Source of the DNA: Candidatus Mycoplasma haematominutum 'Birmingham 1'
Lineage (GTDB): Bacteria > Bacillota_I > Bacilli_A > Mycoplasmatales > Mycoplasmoidaceae
Direction of reading: 5' to 3'
Length of the DNA stretch: 64,000 nucleotides
Assembly (NCBI RefSeq): GCF_000319365.1
Contig: NC_021007.1
Location: forward strand, 186,001 to 250,000
Made by a program: the position numbers and the translations under genes. Every line of letters starts with the position of its first letter. Position 1 is the stretch's first letter. Positions 11,497 through 21,119 of this stretch are shown piece after piece. The notes below the pieces were generated by a model that was not told the origin of the DNA, did not search any database, and saw nothing but the letters and a program-made list of their open reading frames with translations.

Positions 11497-12414
11497 TTAA
11501 ACATCTTTTGTCTTTTCAAAAACTCATAATTTAGCACTTCTAGAGGCTCAATTTTTTTCCACTTCTCCCGCACTGGGGAGAATTGGAGAATTAGGGTGCA
11601 TTTTAAACATTGGAGGGATCATTATACCTAAATCTATAATTTTTAGCTTTTGAGTAAATTTTTTAGCCCATTCTCTCACAACTTCATCTTCCAGGGAATG
11701 AAATGTAATAATTAAAAGCTTTCCACCCAGCTTTAGGATTTTCCCCACCTTCTCAAGCGCATTTCGTAAATTATCTAATTCACTATTACACTCAATTCTC
11801 AGTGCCTGAAAGATTAACTTCAGGGGATTTTTATTTTTCCTAGTATAGAGCAAATTTGCCTTACTAACAATTTCTTTCAATTGAGACAATTCCTTAATTG
11901 GAGTCTTTTTTCGATATTCAACAAGCTCTCTCACTAATTTTTCAGAATTTTTAATGTTTCCATAGTGTTTTAAAATCTTTGATAATTTTTTTTCAGAATA
12001 ATCATTCAGAATAGTATAGACACTGACTCCTTCTACTCCGTATCGAAGCTCCAGTCCAGAGGAGATGCCATTGTAGCTAAAATTACGTGAAGGATCATTG
12101 AGTTGGAAGGTAGAGAAGCCTAAATCAAATAAAATTCCGTCAGCTTGTGGAAGTTGATGTAATGCTCAATATCTGTAAAGGGAGGAGTAGTTAGCATTTA
12201 AAAATTGAAATCTTGAATCGTTCAGTTGCAATGAGTTTGCGGGCTCACTGGAATTAGGATCAATATCTATTCCCAAAACAGCAGAATCTGGTGATAATTG
12301 TTGCAAAAGAGCTTTAGTATGGCCTCCTCTCCCAAAAGTACAGTCAATGTAAAATCCCGAGGGAGATACAATTCAATGCTCTAGCACCTCTTTCAATAAA
12401 ACAGGTACATGCAC
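11497..12414 (-). CDS. rsmH: 16S rRNA (cytosine-N4)-methyltransferase RsmH
   Basis: Methylates C1402 of 16S rRNA. HVPVLLKEVLEHW is the classic N-terminus, followed by the SAM motif FGRGGHTKALL, GILFDLGFST and the C-terminal ITFHSLEDEVVREW. The GTG at 12414 places Met directly before HVPVLL as in other RsmH proteins. UGA is read as Trp in EHW, in the middle and near the end; the true stop is TAA at 11497. 305 residues. As in other wall-less mollicutes it remains next to mraZ although the division and wall cluster is absent here. Confidence 0.95.
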
Positions 12415-12441
12415 TGCTTTAAAAAAAAGTCATAAGTTAAT

Positions 12442-12465
12442 TTACTCCCCCAGGAGGGGGAGTAA
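12442..12465. other. GC-rich hairpin between mraZ and rsmH
   Basis: A 10-bp perfect stem (TTACTCCCCC / GGGGGAGTAA) with an AGGA loop and no U-run on either strand. It lies in the mraZ-rsmH spacer and may be an mRNA-stability or attenuation element. Confidence 0.5.
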
Positions 12466-12493
12466 GAAACCTACAAGATGTGGGGAAAAGACA

Positions 12494-12967
12494 CTATTTT
12501 ACATCATCTGGTACATCTTTGGGCATCTGACTTTCTTTTCAACTATTAAATAATTCTTTAGTTCAAATTTCAATATAGTCTCCTACACCTATAAAATACA
12601 TTATTCCATCCTCTTCAAAAAGCTCTAACATATCTTCAGGAATAATAATTCTCATTTTGGAGTCAATATCAAGAGTTCTTGCATTACCGATAAATAATCT
12701 TTTTTCAATTTTCCGTTCAGCTTCTGTAGTACATCTATCTACTTTTAATCTAGAGAAATACTGAAAAAAGTCAGTAGTTCAGAGCGCTAGGCATCCATCA
12801 TGTCCCTTTGTAACTACAGCCTTGTCCTTTAAAACATGCCTCCAGAGCAGGGGGATATGTACTCTCCCCTTTTTGTCAATCCGTTCAATATAAGTGCCTG
12901 AAAAGAAATACCTATAGACGACATTTTTTGTCGGGGGTTCAAGCTTTTTAGCTTTTTTCCCTAGGAT
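12494..12967 (-). CDS. mraZ: transcriptional regulator MraZ, non-canonical start
   Basis: MraZ-type AbrB-like DNA-binding protein, usually the first gene of the dcw cluster. The N-terminal repeat SGTYIERIDKKGRVHIP and the second repeat NARTLDIDSKMRIIIPEDM match the duplicated MraZ fold. The frame has no ATG, GTG or TTG before the first repeat. It stays open back to an ATC at 12967 that overlaps the end of rplU by 7 bases, giving 157 residues; this is the start I propose. Alternatives are a shorter product or a one-base error in a T-run near 12905 that would join it to the ATG at 12925. UGA Trp codons occur in LWTT, IEIW and NSWKE. Confidence 0.75.
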
Positions 12968-13284
12968 AGTTGTTTAACCTCTACAACCTTTAATAAGGTT
13001 TTCTTAGCTCTAAATCCCCTTCTCTTTCTGTGTCGCTTCTGAGAAATTAAGTGCAAAATATGTATCTTTTTATCCTTTACATGTTTTATAACTTTACACT
13101 TAACCTCTAAATTCGGTACGTAAGGAGAACCTCAAGAGCTCTCCCACAGTAATATCTTTTGAAAAGAGAGTTCATCTCCGGGATTGGCTTCTGCAAAGTG
13201 ATCAACATACAGTTCATCTCCGGGATTGCACAAATATTGTTTATTTCTAATTTCAAAACATAAAGCACTATTTTTTTCACTCAC
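12961..13284 (-). CDS. rplU: 50S ribosomal protein L21
   Basis: Large-subunit protein of 107 residues with a GTG start at 13284, preceded by the aldo/keto reductase stop. Features are FEIRNKQYLCNPGDELYVD, then ILLWESSWGSP with UGA Trp, and the basic C-terminus LISQKRHRKRRGFRAKK typical of L21. An 18-bp direct repeat encodes NPGDEL twice. The usual partner rpmA (L27) is not downstream; mraZ follows instead. Confidence 0.88.
13169..13228. repeat. 18-bp direct repeat inside rplU
   Basis: AGTTCATCTCCGGGATTG occurs at 13169-13186 and again at 13211-13228. It duplicates NPGDEL in L21, in frame. Confidence 0.85.
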
Positions 13285-13292
13285 TTTTTAAG

Positions 13293-14138
13293 CTATGCCT
13301 GTAATTCTTTAGGATATTCCATTGGAAAAGTTTCAAAAGTTTGACTGTCATAGTCATTCAGTTCTGTTAGTATTTTTAAATCTTCAGCACTGAGCTTGAC
13401 TTTTTTAGATTTAATTATCTCTTCAATTTCATCAGATGAACTAGGCACAACAATAGGGATTATCTCGTGATTTAGGAGGAAAGCTGCTAGCAATGCTTTA
13501 AGAGATAACTTATATTTTTTAGCCATCTTAATTAACACTGGATCTTTTGCATTCTTATCATAATTACCAAAAGGATTATGCCCCTGTATCTCAATTCCTC
13601 GCTTTTTACAGTAATTTATTCTATCTCAACGCATATTATTTACAGAACACTCAAATTGGTGAGCATCTGGAAGTACTCCCGTTAACTTAAAAAGTCACTC
13701 TATTGTATCTTTATCGAAATTACATAATCCTATTCTTTCAGTTAGTCCATTATTTTTGCACTGAATTAATTGCTTGTATGCAGAAAGATTTAATTCTAAA
13801 TTCGTAGATGGTCTATGTAAAAAATAGGTATGGATAGTATTGTTGAAGCCCATCTTATTTAGGGAAAACTTGAGGGATTTCATAATTCCTCCCGAAAATT
13901 GAGAAGGCCACACCTTAGACTGAAAGTAAAGTAGAAATTCAAATTTATCCTCCTCTTTTTTAAGATTTTTTAGTGCAAGTCCTATGATTGCCTCATTTCC
14001 GTATTTTCAGGCACAATCTACAAAGTCATAGTTATTGTCATTAGCCATTTTTAGGTAAGGAGCTAAAATCTCTATAATTCTCAGGGATTCTGTACCTAAT
14101 CCAATTTTGGGTGTAAATTTACCTTTTTTAGTAGCCAT
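13293..14138 (-). CDS. aldo/keto reductase family protein
   Basis: NADPH-dependent carbonyl reductase family with a TIM-barrel fold; 281 residues. IGLGTESL, the FVDCAWKYGNE motif (Asp and Tyr of the catalytic tetrad), QSKVWPS (Lys), the HTYFLHRP histidine, IGLCNFD and the C-terminal IPIVVPSSSDEIEEI (cofactor-binding segment) are all present, so the tetrad looks intact. The substrate cannot be told. ATG at 14138, UGA Trp at AWKYG and other sites. It sits between rpsI and rplU with spacers of 5 and 8 bases, so it is cotranscribed with ribosomal genes, which is unusual. Confidence 0.85.
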
Positions 14139-14143
14139 AGTGT

Positions 14144-14593
14144 CTAACGTTTTGTAAATTGAGGAGATCTACGAGCTTTATATTTTCCAATTTTCTTCCG
14201 TTCTTTAATTCGACTATCTTGAGTGAGTAAGTTAGCCTTTCGAAGCGAGCTACGCATTTCCGGATAGTATTGCACTAAAGCTCTAGCGATCGCGATAGTC
14301 ATCGCCTTAGCTTGAGAGCTTAATCCTCCCCCTCTAGGATAAGCTTTCACTTCATAATTTTGGGATAAGAATCTAGACGGCAGAAATGAAAAAGGACTTA
14401 ATATTACAGGAGTTAGGTATTTATCCTTAAAGTAATCTGCTGGAGTTCAGTCTCTATAACTCTCCCCTTTTTTTACTAATATGGATAGTTTATGTCCAGC
14501 CTCTCCGGATTGGGAATCAGCTAAAGGTGTTAATATAACATTAACTCGGCTTTTCTTTCTCCTGGAAGCTGCCCTTACCTGAGTGAATTGCAT
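14144..14593 (-). CDS. rpsI: 30S ribosomal protein S9
   Basis: S9, whose C-terminal tail reaches the P-site tRNA. RGGGLSSQAKAMTIAIARAL and the C-terminal ERKKIGKYKARRSPQFTKR (S9 ends in K/R) are diagnostic. It starts at ATG 14593 and is 149 residues with one UGA Trp. The usual upstream partner rplM (L13) is missing here; the gene heads the minus-strand run to recU. Confidence 0.95.
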
Positions 14594-14825
14594 ACCCTTA
14601 GAAGAGATTATCTCATCACCTAGAAAAATTTAGGGAAGGGGGTTATTTTCCCTAAAAAAGGTAGCTAATTTTCAGTCGTATCGACTTAAATATGTGTCGT
14701 TAAACTTAGATTTTATTAAATTTAAGGGGTTCTTCCCTTGGTAGTATATTGGGAGTTTTTAGCAATCAAATTTTTCTTTGCTAAAATAGAAGATGAATTC
14801 TAGAACTATAACTTAGATAAGAGGC
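14594..14825. promoter_or_regulatory. divergent spacer rpsI / lon with hairpin
   Basis: 232 bases with no gene that I can support. It must hold promoters for lon (plus) and for rpsI (minus). A hairpin TTAGGGAA / TTCCCTAA lies at 14630-14655. On the minus strand it is followed by a T-rich stretch, so it could be a leader attenuator for the rpsI transcript. A TATAAT-like element cannot be picked out with confidence. Confidence 0.35.
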
Positions 14826-17273
14826 ATGGCGGCACCCAAAAAGGAGAGAGAAAGAGAAAGAGAAAGAGAGCTGATATCAGAATTGGAATTGAATACGCAA
14901 TATCCTGTTTTAGTCTCTCGAAATTTAGTCTTATTCCCCCACACAAAGAGTGCAATAGAAATAGGTAGAGAATGTTCTGTTAGTGCAATCAGATGTTCTG
15001 AACGCTGCTTCAAGAACAAGATAATCATTGTTGCGCAAAAAGAATTTGAAGTGGACTTTCCCATGCCTGCGGACTTATACAGAATAGGAACAATCGCAAA
15101 TATTAAATCCATAAAAGAACACAAGGATGGTTCTCTGACAGTAGTGTTAGAAGGCCTCCACCGAGTAAAACTGTTTAATGCGCATCTCTCAAGACATCCA
15201 GGACAGGAAGAGTTAGGTAAGATGTGAGTCTCCAATTTTGAGTTTTTAAAGGAGAAGAATTCTTCAATAGTGAAAAATAAAGCCTCCATCGATGAGTTGT
15301 TTAAATTCTGCGAGGAACTTTTCTCACTTAAGGGGGAAGACTATGAAAAGGTGAAAAAACTAGCAATAGTAGATGAAAAGGGAGGGGAAGAGAAGGATCT
15401 GGAGAATTGCACATTGCTAATTGATAGACTTTGCGGACTTTGACCTCTCTCAGAACGCGATGGTGTTGAAATAAAGCAAAAATGGCTAGAAGAGTTAAAT
15501 GTTTCTAAGAGAATCTCACTCATGTTAGATTACGATTATCTTTCTGAAATTGAGAGAGAACATATTAATAGTTCAATCACCCGTAAGGTAAATAAAAATA
15601 TCTCCAGACAGCAGAGGGAATTTTATCTGAGAGAGAGAATAAAGGTAATTCGGGAAGAATTAGGAGAGGGAATTACCAAAGACTCAGAGTTGAAAAAGTT
15701 TAGAGAGTGGTTAAAGGGAGAGCATGCCCCCTCAAATATTAAGGAGAGAGTTGCAGAAGAGTTAAAGAAAATGGAATATACTAATTCAATGTCAAGTAAT
15801 GAATCTTTAGTACTTCACAACTATGTTTCCTGATTAATTTCTCTTCCCTGATTTAAGAGTTCTAAAGATCAGTCAAATATTCAGAAAGTGAGAAAAGAGT
15901 TAGATAAAAAACATTGTGGGCTTGAAAAAGTTAAGGACAGAATTATTGAATTTGTGGCAGTACAGAAGAAAACTAAAAAAGCTCAAGGCACGATTATTTG
16001 CCTCGTTGGACCTCCCGGAGTAGGTAAAACTTCGCTAGCTCAATCTATAGCAAGGGGACTTAACAAGGTTTGTGTCAAAATTTCCCTGGGAGGAATGAGT
16101 GATGAGGCAGAAATTAGGGGCCACAGAAAAACCTATGTTGGAGCAATGCCAGGAAAGATAGTTAAGGGTTTAAAACAAGCTCAGGTCAATAATCCAGTAT
16201 TCTTACTTGATGAAATTGATAAAGTTGCAGCAGGACATCACGGAGATCCTGTATCAGCTCTCCTAGAGGTATTGGATCCGAATCAGAATAGTAAATTCCT
16301 AGATAATTACATAGAGGAGGAGATAGATCTCTCCAAAATTATGTTTATAGCTACAGCAAACTATGAGGATAATATTCCAGAACCATTATTGGATAGACTA
16401 GAAATTATTAGATTAACCTCCTATACTGAAAAGGAGAAAATGTTTATAGCTAAAACCAGTTTGATTTCAGAAGTATTGGAAGAACATGGACTTAAAGATA
16501 GTGAGTTAACTTTCTCAGACAAGGCAGTGGAGTATATTATTCAGAGATATACTCGCGAAGCGGGAGTAAGGGGTTTAAAACAGTGTCTTTCTCAGATAGC
16601 TAGAAAATTTGTGCAAAAGCAAGAAACGGATAAAAATCTTAAGTCAGAAAAAATTAGTGAAGAAAAGGTTAGAGAATATCTTTCAACTGAAAAGTATGAA
16701 TATACAGTTAAGGATGAAATTTCAATTCCTGGAGTAGTAAATGGAATGGCATATACAGAATATGGAGGAGACTTACTGCCTGTAGAGATTAACTTCTACT
16801 CAGGAAAGGGAAATTTACTATTGACAGGTAATTTAAAGGATACTATGAAGGAATCAGCGAATGTTGCGCTTTCCTATATCAGGGCTAATGAAGAGGAATT
16901 TAAACTTTCTGACACTGAATGGTCAAATTTAGATATAAATCTGCATGTTCCAGCCGGAGGTGTTCCAAAAGACGGTCCTTCTGCAGGTATTACTATAACT
17001 ACAGCAATGTTATCTGCCTTCCTGAAAGTACCTATTCCAAGTAATGTAGCAATGACGGGGGAGATTACACTTAGGGGGAAAGTACTTCCTATAGGAGGCT
17101 TAAAGGAAAAAATTATTTCTGCCGTTAGAGGAGGAGTAGATACTATTTTTTTCCCTAAAGAAAGTGAGAGATATCTAGAAGATGTACCCTCTGATATCTT
17201 GGATAAAATCCACTTGAAACCTATCAGACATTATTCAGAACTCTACAATGAATTGTTTGCGAATAGAAGTTAG
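14826..17273 (+). CDS. lon: ATP-dependent protease La (Lon)
   Basis: AAA+ serine protease that degrades damaged and regulatory proteins. The N-terminal substrate domain starts YPVLVSRNLVLFPHT; Walker A GPPGVGKTS is near residue 393, Walker B FLLDEID follows, then the sensor region. The protease domain has Ser in DGPSAGIT (~718) and Lys in GGLKEK (~760). UGA Trp codons interrupt the frame at 15225, 15441, 15831 and 15849. 815 residues, slightly long. The N-terminus carries a low-complexity Arg-Glu run encoded by a hexamer repeat. ATG at 14826 is preceded by an AAGAGG-like Shine-Dalgarno. Confidence 0.97.
14844..14870 (+). repeat. AAGAGA hexamer repeat in lon
   Basis: Four or more copies of a six-base unit encode alternating Arg and Glu at the Lon N-terminus. 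Since the unit is a multiple of three, slippage would change tail length and not the frame. Confidence 0.8.
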
Positions 17274-17301
17274 TAATAAGGGGGAGAAATAATACTATTA
17301 A

Positions 17302-17684
17302 AGGCAGACGATAAGCCATGTTCTGTATCTAAGCTGGGCTTAGAGGTGAGTAATTAATCTAATATAGGAAACAATTTCTATATTTCTAGACTCAGTTGAA
17401 TTCCTTTGTCTAAATTCCCTTACCAATTTTTAGGTTTCTTGCTTGAGGGGTTTACCGCGTTTCACACTTTATATTTCTATAAAGCTCGTCTCTGTGGCAC
17501 TTTATGGAGATAACTTCATATAAGAGCTGTTCAAAATACTTAGAAGTTATCTCTGCCATCAACTAGTTTTCACTAATTGTTAAGTTTTATTTTTTATATA
17601 CTTACACAAACACTATAGTCATCTCAGACTATGCAAGCATGGACTTTCCTCTTTCTTTCAAAAGCTACTCACTATCTGTCTAAA
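17302..17684 (-). ncRNA. rnpB: RNase P RNA
   Basis: RNA component of RNase P, which matures tRNA 5' ends. On the minus strand the 5' part has the universal GAGGAAAGTCC core element close to the start, and the 3' end has ACAGAACATGGCTTATCGTC followed by TGCC, which pairs with the 5' end as helix P1. Length about 380 nt, as expected for type B/mollicute RNAs. Ends are estimated to within about 5 bases. It converges with lon, whose stop is 28 bases from its 3' end. Confidence 0.9.
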
Positions 17685-17692
17685 AACTAGTG

Positions 17693-17719
17693 AAATTCCC
17701 CTATTGGAGGGGAATTTTT
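17693..17719 (+). terminator. plus-strand terminator beyond rnpB
   Basis: AAATTCCCC / GGGGAATTT stem with a 7-base loop, then TTTTT on the plus strand. The only plus-strand gene upstream is lon, so lon transcripts would read antisense through rnpB before stopping here. Confidence 0.65.
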
Positions 17720-17760
17720 AATTTCTCCCTTTTATATGATACAGCTATTTAAATAAAGTT

Positions 17761-18255
17761 ATGAGGTCTAGCCATACTGTAAAAGAGCAACAGGTAAGAG
17801 TGTTAGTGCAGAAAATGAGGGAATCTGCTTCTTTTGCAACAGTTAAATACAGTTCACTAGGAGCTAAGTCTTCTGAGTGACTTAGGAGGGAGGTAAAAAA
17901 GTATGAAGGAGAGGTAAAAATGGTTTCTAATAATGTGTTGAAGAGGGCTCTCGCTCAATTTACTGAAGGTGCGGAAGTAGGTGAAATTGCAGGCCAGCAT
18001 TTTTTGCTTTTAATCAAGTCTGAACAGATTGCCCCCTTAAAATTGCTAGCTCAGCTAGTTAAAAAATATGAATTACTGAATTTCGGTGCTGTTTACTGTA
18101 ATAACAAGTTTTTAACAGAAAAACAGAGAGAGTATATTCCAAACTGACTAGATAGAGAAGCAGTACTTTCTAAATTTGCATATCTTTTGAATTATCCTAT
18201 TCTTTCATTAATATTTAATATAAAGGCTATAGCAGCTAAGAGCGAGGTTAGGTAG
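17761..18255 (+). CDS. rplJ: 50S ribosomal protein L10
   Basis: Stalk base protein that carries the L7/L12 dimers. The product starts MRSSHTVKEQQ and has the L10 core ATVKYSSLGAKSSEWLRREVKK, with UGA Trp, then MVSNNVLKRAL. It has 164 residues, the expected size. ATG at 17761. The stop TAG overlaps the rplL GTG by one base (TAGTG), so the two are translationally coupled. Confidence 0.93.
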
Positions 18256-18647
18256 TGTCTACAAAGTTAAACAGTAAGGAGATTATTGCAAGTTTAAAAG
18301 AGTTTAGTGTAGTGGAATTAAATGAGTTGGTAAGGGAATTAGAAACAGAATTTAATGTCAGCGCTACAAGTTTTGCAGCACCGACTTCAGGAGAAAAAAA
18401 GGAAGAAGAGGGAGAGAAAGTTGATGCGAACAAAGACCTCTATCTGACAGCTGCAGGCACTAATAAAATAGGTGTAATTAAATTGGTTAGAGAGTTGACC
18501 TCACTAGGTTTGATGGAAGCAAAAAAAATAGTAGATAGTGCTCCCTCACTTGTTAAGGCAGATATTCCCTCTTCTCAGTTTGAAGAGTTGAAGTCCAAAT
18601 TTGAGGCAATAGGAGCAACTGTAGAATTCAAACCAGCTTCTAAGTAG
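18255..18647 (+). CDS. rplL: 50S ribosomal protein L7/L12
   Basis: Ribosomal stalk protein that recruits translation factors. An N-terminal dimerisation helix (ELNELVRELETEF), an Ala/Glu-rich hinge, and the C-terminal domain KIGVIKLVRELTSLGLMEAK are clear. The 130 residues match the family. The GTG start overlaps the L10 stop by one base. A strong hairpin follows. Confidence 0.96.
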   Translation: MSTKLNSKEIIASLKEFSVVELNELVRELETEFNVSATSFAAPTSGEKKEEEGEKVDANKDLYLTAAGTNKIGVIKLVRELTSLGLMEAKKIVDSAPSLVKADIPSSQFEELKSKFEAIGATVEFKPASK

Positions 18648-18661
18648 GGGAGGGGCTTTTT

Positions 18662-18691
18662 AGAGGCTTTTCGCGAAAGCGAAAAGTCTCT
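18662..18691 (+). terminator. hairpin terminator after rplL
   Basis: A 13-bp stem (one G-T pair) closed by a GAAA tetraloop immediately after rplJ-rplL. Downstream bases are C/T-rich but not a pure U-run. Confidence 0.75.
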
Positions 18692-18713
18692 TGCTCTTCC
18701 CTATTTAATACAT

Positions 18714-18787
18714 TGGTGCCGAATAAGTGAATCGAACACTTCTCAAGTCATTACCATTGACTCGTTTTACCACTAAACTAATCCGGC
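18714..18787 (-). tRNA. tRNA-Thr (GGU)
   Basis: On the minus strand a full cloverleaf: acceptor GCCGGAT / ATTCGGC with one G-T pair, a 4-bp D stem, anticodon stem AGTCA / TGACT with loop ATGGTAA (anticodon GGT), and T arm AAGTG-TTCGATT-CACTT. The CCA end is encoded. By anticodon it reads ACC and ACU. Confidence 0.93.
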
Positions 18788-18889
18788 TTAAAAAAGCCTA
18801 GCCTTTGATTTAATGTTATGTTTTTTAGGAGAATTTAGGCTATATTATTAAAATAATGACTCTTTAAGGTAGATAAACTTTAAAATAAG
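18788..18889 (+). promoter_or_regulatory. leader and probable promoter of the S10 cluster
   Basis: A 102-base A+T-rich spacer between tRNA-Thr and rpsJ. TATATTATT near 18841 could serve as a -10 element for the long ribosomal transcript. AGCCTA near 18797 and TAGGCT near 18836 could pair. The exact promoter cannot be fixed from sequence. Confidence 0.35.
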
Positions 18890-19201
18890 TTGAATTCTAC
18901 ACTCAAACTTAAGTTAATTTCCTTTGACTATAGACTTTTAGATTTATGGGTGAAGAAGATAGTGGAGTTAGCTTTGAAGCATAATTCTAAGATTCAGGGC
19001 CCAATTCCCTTACCTACTAAAACTAAACTTTATACGGTTTTGAAGTCTCCTCACGTTAATAAACCTTCAATGGAGCACTTTGAGAAGAAAGAGCACAGAC
19101 GTTTGATCTTAATTTCAGAGTATGATAGTAAATTACTTTCATATTTTGAGAGAATGAGCCTTCCCGCTTCTTTAGATTTAAGAATTTCCCTAATAGGTTA
19201 A
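18890..19201 (+). CDS. rpsJ: 30S ribosomal protein S10
   Basis: First gene of the S10-spc-alpha supercluster. Recognised from FDYRLLDLWVKKIVELA, IQGPIPLPTKTKLYTVLKSPH and the C-terminal LPASLDLRISLIG. 103 residues, the standard length. TTG at 18890 is the start. Confidence 0.95.
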   Translation: MNSTLKLKLISFDYRLLDLWVKKIVELALKHNSKIQGPIPLPTKTKLYTVLKSPHVNKPSMEHFEKKEHRRLILISEYDSKLLSYFERMSLPASLDLRISLIG

Positions 19202-19205
19202 GGGG

Positions 19206-19883
19206 ATGAGAGAGGTTATATGTCAGAAAATAGGAATGAGTAGTGTGTTTGCTCAATCTGGGGAATTTATCCCAGTTACATTTGTAAGGCCAGTTCCTAC
19301 TCAGGTGCTATTTGTAAAGAGAAGGGAAAAGTTTGGATACTCTTCAATTGTGGTAGGAATAGGAGAGGAATCTACCCCTAAGCATATTTCTAAACCAGTT
19401 CAGGGTCAATTTAGGGAGGGAGAATTACCCTTAAGGCGTAAAATTGGAGAGCTCAGTTGAGATGAAGAGAAAGAGTATAAGAGGGGAGATTTCGTGAAGA
19501 TAGCGGAATTATTTCAAGTAGGAGAGTTAATTAAGGTGCAGGGAATTTCTAGGGGTATGGGCTTTACAGGTGCGATCAAAAGATGAAATTTTGCAACAAG
19601 CCCGAAGACCCATGGGTCAGGTTATCCTCACAGATATCAAGGTTCGCTGGAAACTGGAAGAGGGGGCAGATCAGCTCAAAAGGTATGGAAGGGGAAAAAA
19701 ATGTCTGGAAGGGCTGGAGCAGAAAAGTGTACTATTCAGAATTTGAAGATTTTGCACATAGATAGCGAAAAAAATATGGTAGTGTTAAGCGGCTCTGTAC
19801 CAGGCAGAAAAAAATCATTAGTGAGACTAAAGTCTATTCATAAAGCAAGACCTATCGTACCAGAGAAGTTGGTGGCCCTTTAG
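19206..19883 (+). CDS. rplC: 50S ribosomal protein L3
   Basis: Early assembly protein near the peptidyl transferase centre. It has CQKIGMSSVF at the N-terminus, SRGMGFTGAIKRW with UGA Trp, the SPKTHGSGYPHRY loop, and GRAGAEKCTIQNLK. 225 residues with UGA Trp near 19458 and 19584. The ATG at 19206 follows the S10 stop by 4 bases. Confidence 0.96.
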
Positions 19884-19884
19884 A

Positions 19885-20547
19885 GTGGATAGAAGCTTAA
19901 AAGTTTTCAGTCTTGATGGAGAACAGATGGGATCGTTACAAGTAAAAGATATTGTGAGCAATTGGGATCCTACATTTTTTCACTCAGAAGCTGTATTTCA
20001 GACAGTTATTTCAGAGCTCTCTTCTACGAGATTAGCCAGACCCCATACTAAGACTAAGGGAGAAATCTCTGGAGGCGGGAAAAAGCCCTATAGACAGAAG
20101 CATACAGGTAGAGCGAGACAGGGTTCAAGGAGAAATCCCCAGTTTGTGGGAGGTGGAGTGGTATTTGGTCCCCGTAAGGAGGTAAATCACTATAAAAAGG
20201 TAAATAAAAGAGTGAGGGCTCTTGCAGTTAAATCTTGTTGAACTCAGGCCATAGTTAGGGATAAGCTCTTCATAATTGATACCAAAGAGTTAGAGGGATT
20301 TCCAGCTAATAAGACTAAAACAATATCTAGATTACTTAAAAAAGCTGAATGCGACCCCAAACGAATTTTTTTACTAGTTGAAAAGTTAGAAGAGCCTCTA
20401 GTGTTGGGAGCTAGAAATATTGAGGGAGTTGAGGTATGCTTAGCAGAGTCTATTTCTCTTAATAATTTGATGAAGGCTACAAGTTTAGTATTAAGTACTT
20501 CAGGACTAGAATGGCTAAAGCTTAATCATTTTCAGAAATGGAGTTAA
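19885..20547 (+). CDS. rplD: 50S ribosomal protein L4
   Basis: L4 lines the exit tunnel. RPHTKTKGEISGGGKKPYRQK and HTGRARQGSRRNPQFVGGG are the L4 loop, and FGPRKEVNHYKKVNKRVRA is the conserved helix. UGA Trp at 20239. 220 residues with GTG at 19885, one base after the L3 stop. The last 10 bases overlap rplW. Confidence 0.95.
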
Positions 20548-20999
20548 TTAATGTTATTAGAGAACCTTATACTCCGGGGAAGCGATTTGGTAATAAAACC
20601 CAAACTACATTTGTGCTAGCTTTTATAGTTGACAGGAATGCAAACAAAATTATGATTCGAAAGGCATTTAAGGCAATATTTGGAGTGCGTGTAAAAAGTG
20701 TTAACACTCTTGTAAAACATCCACAACCTACTAGAGTTACTAAATACGGGCGTCACAATTTTACAAAAGCTAGGAAAATTGCATATATCTCTCTCACTAA
20801 GGAGGATTTTTTAAATCTTAAGAAGGAAATAGAGGGAGCTGAGGCAGTTGAGGAAGAACTATTAAAAGAATCAAAAGAAGTGGTTGAAGTTAAGACAGTG
20901 CCTACGAATACTGAAACTGTACAAGGGATAAAAGAAAAGGAGCTGGCCAAAGCGGAAAAGCAGGTAGAGAAAATTAAGAGTGAGGGAAATGCAGATTAG
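20538..20999 (+). CDS. rplW: 50S ribosomal protein L23 with C-terminal extension
   Basis: Tunnel-exit protein. IREPYTPGKRFGNKTQTTFVLAF and ANKIMIRKAFKAIFGVRVKSVNTL are the L23 core. About 55 extra C-terminal residues rich in Glu, Lys and Val extend beyond the usual ~100, so the product is 153 residues. The ATG at 20538 overlaps the end of rplD by 10 bases. The L23-L2 junction, normally tight, is opened here by an unrelated gene. Confidence 0.92.
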   Translation: MELINVIREPYTPGKRFGNKTQTTFVLAFIVDRNANKIMIRKAFKAIFGVRVKSVNTLVKHPQPTRVTKYGRHNFTKARKIAYISLTKEDFLNLKKEIEGAEAVEEELLKESKEVVEVKTVPTNTETVQGIKEKELAKAEKQVEKIKSEGNAD

Positions 21000-21119
21000 G
21001 GGTAACGAGAAAAAGCATAGGAGTATTGAAATGAGTAAAACAGTAGGAACATTAGGTTTAAAGCTGTAAATTTTATAGCTTTCTATGATCATTGTTTAGG
21101 AACTAGAGTTTAAAAAATA

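Noticed and set aside
12832-12925. ATG at 12925 (minus strand) as the mraZ start
   Set aside because: That frame gives MSSIGISF and then reads out of the MraZ sequence to a stop. It works only with one extra T near 12905, so I kept it as an alternative.
14813-15289. A long minus-strand frame opposite the start of lon
   Set aside because: Lon is certain on the plus strand; the Ser/Leu-rich antisense frame is a by-product of the AAGAGA repeat.
19583-19765. A plus-strand frame inside rplC
   Set aside because: It is out of frame with L3, which runs through the region using UGA Trp.
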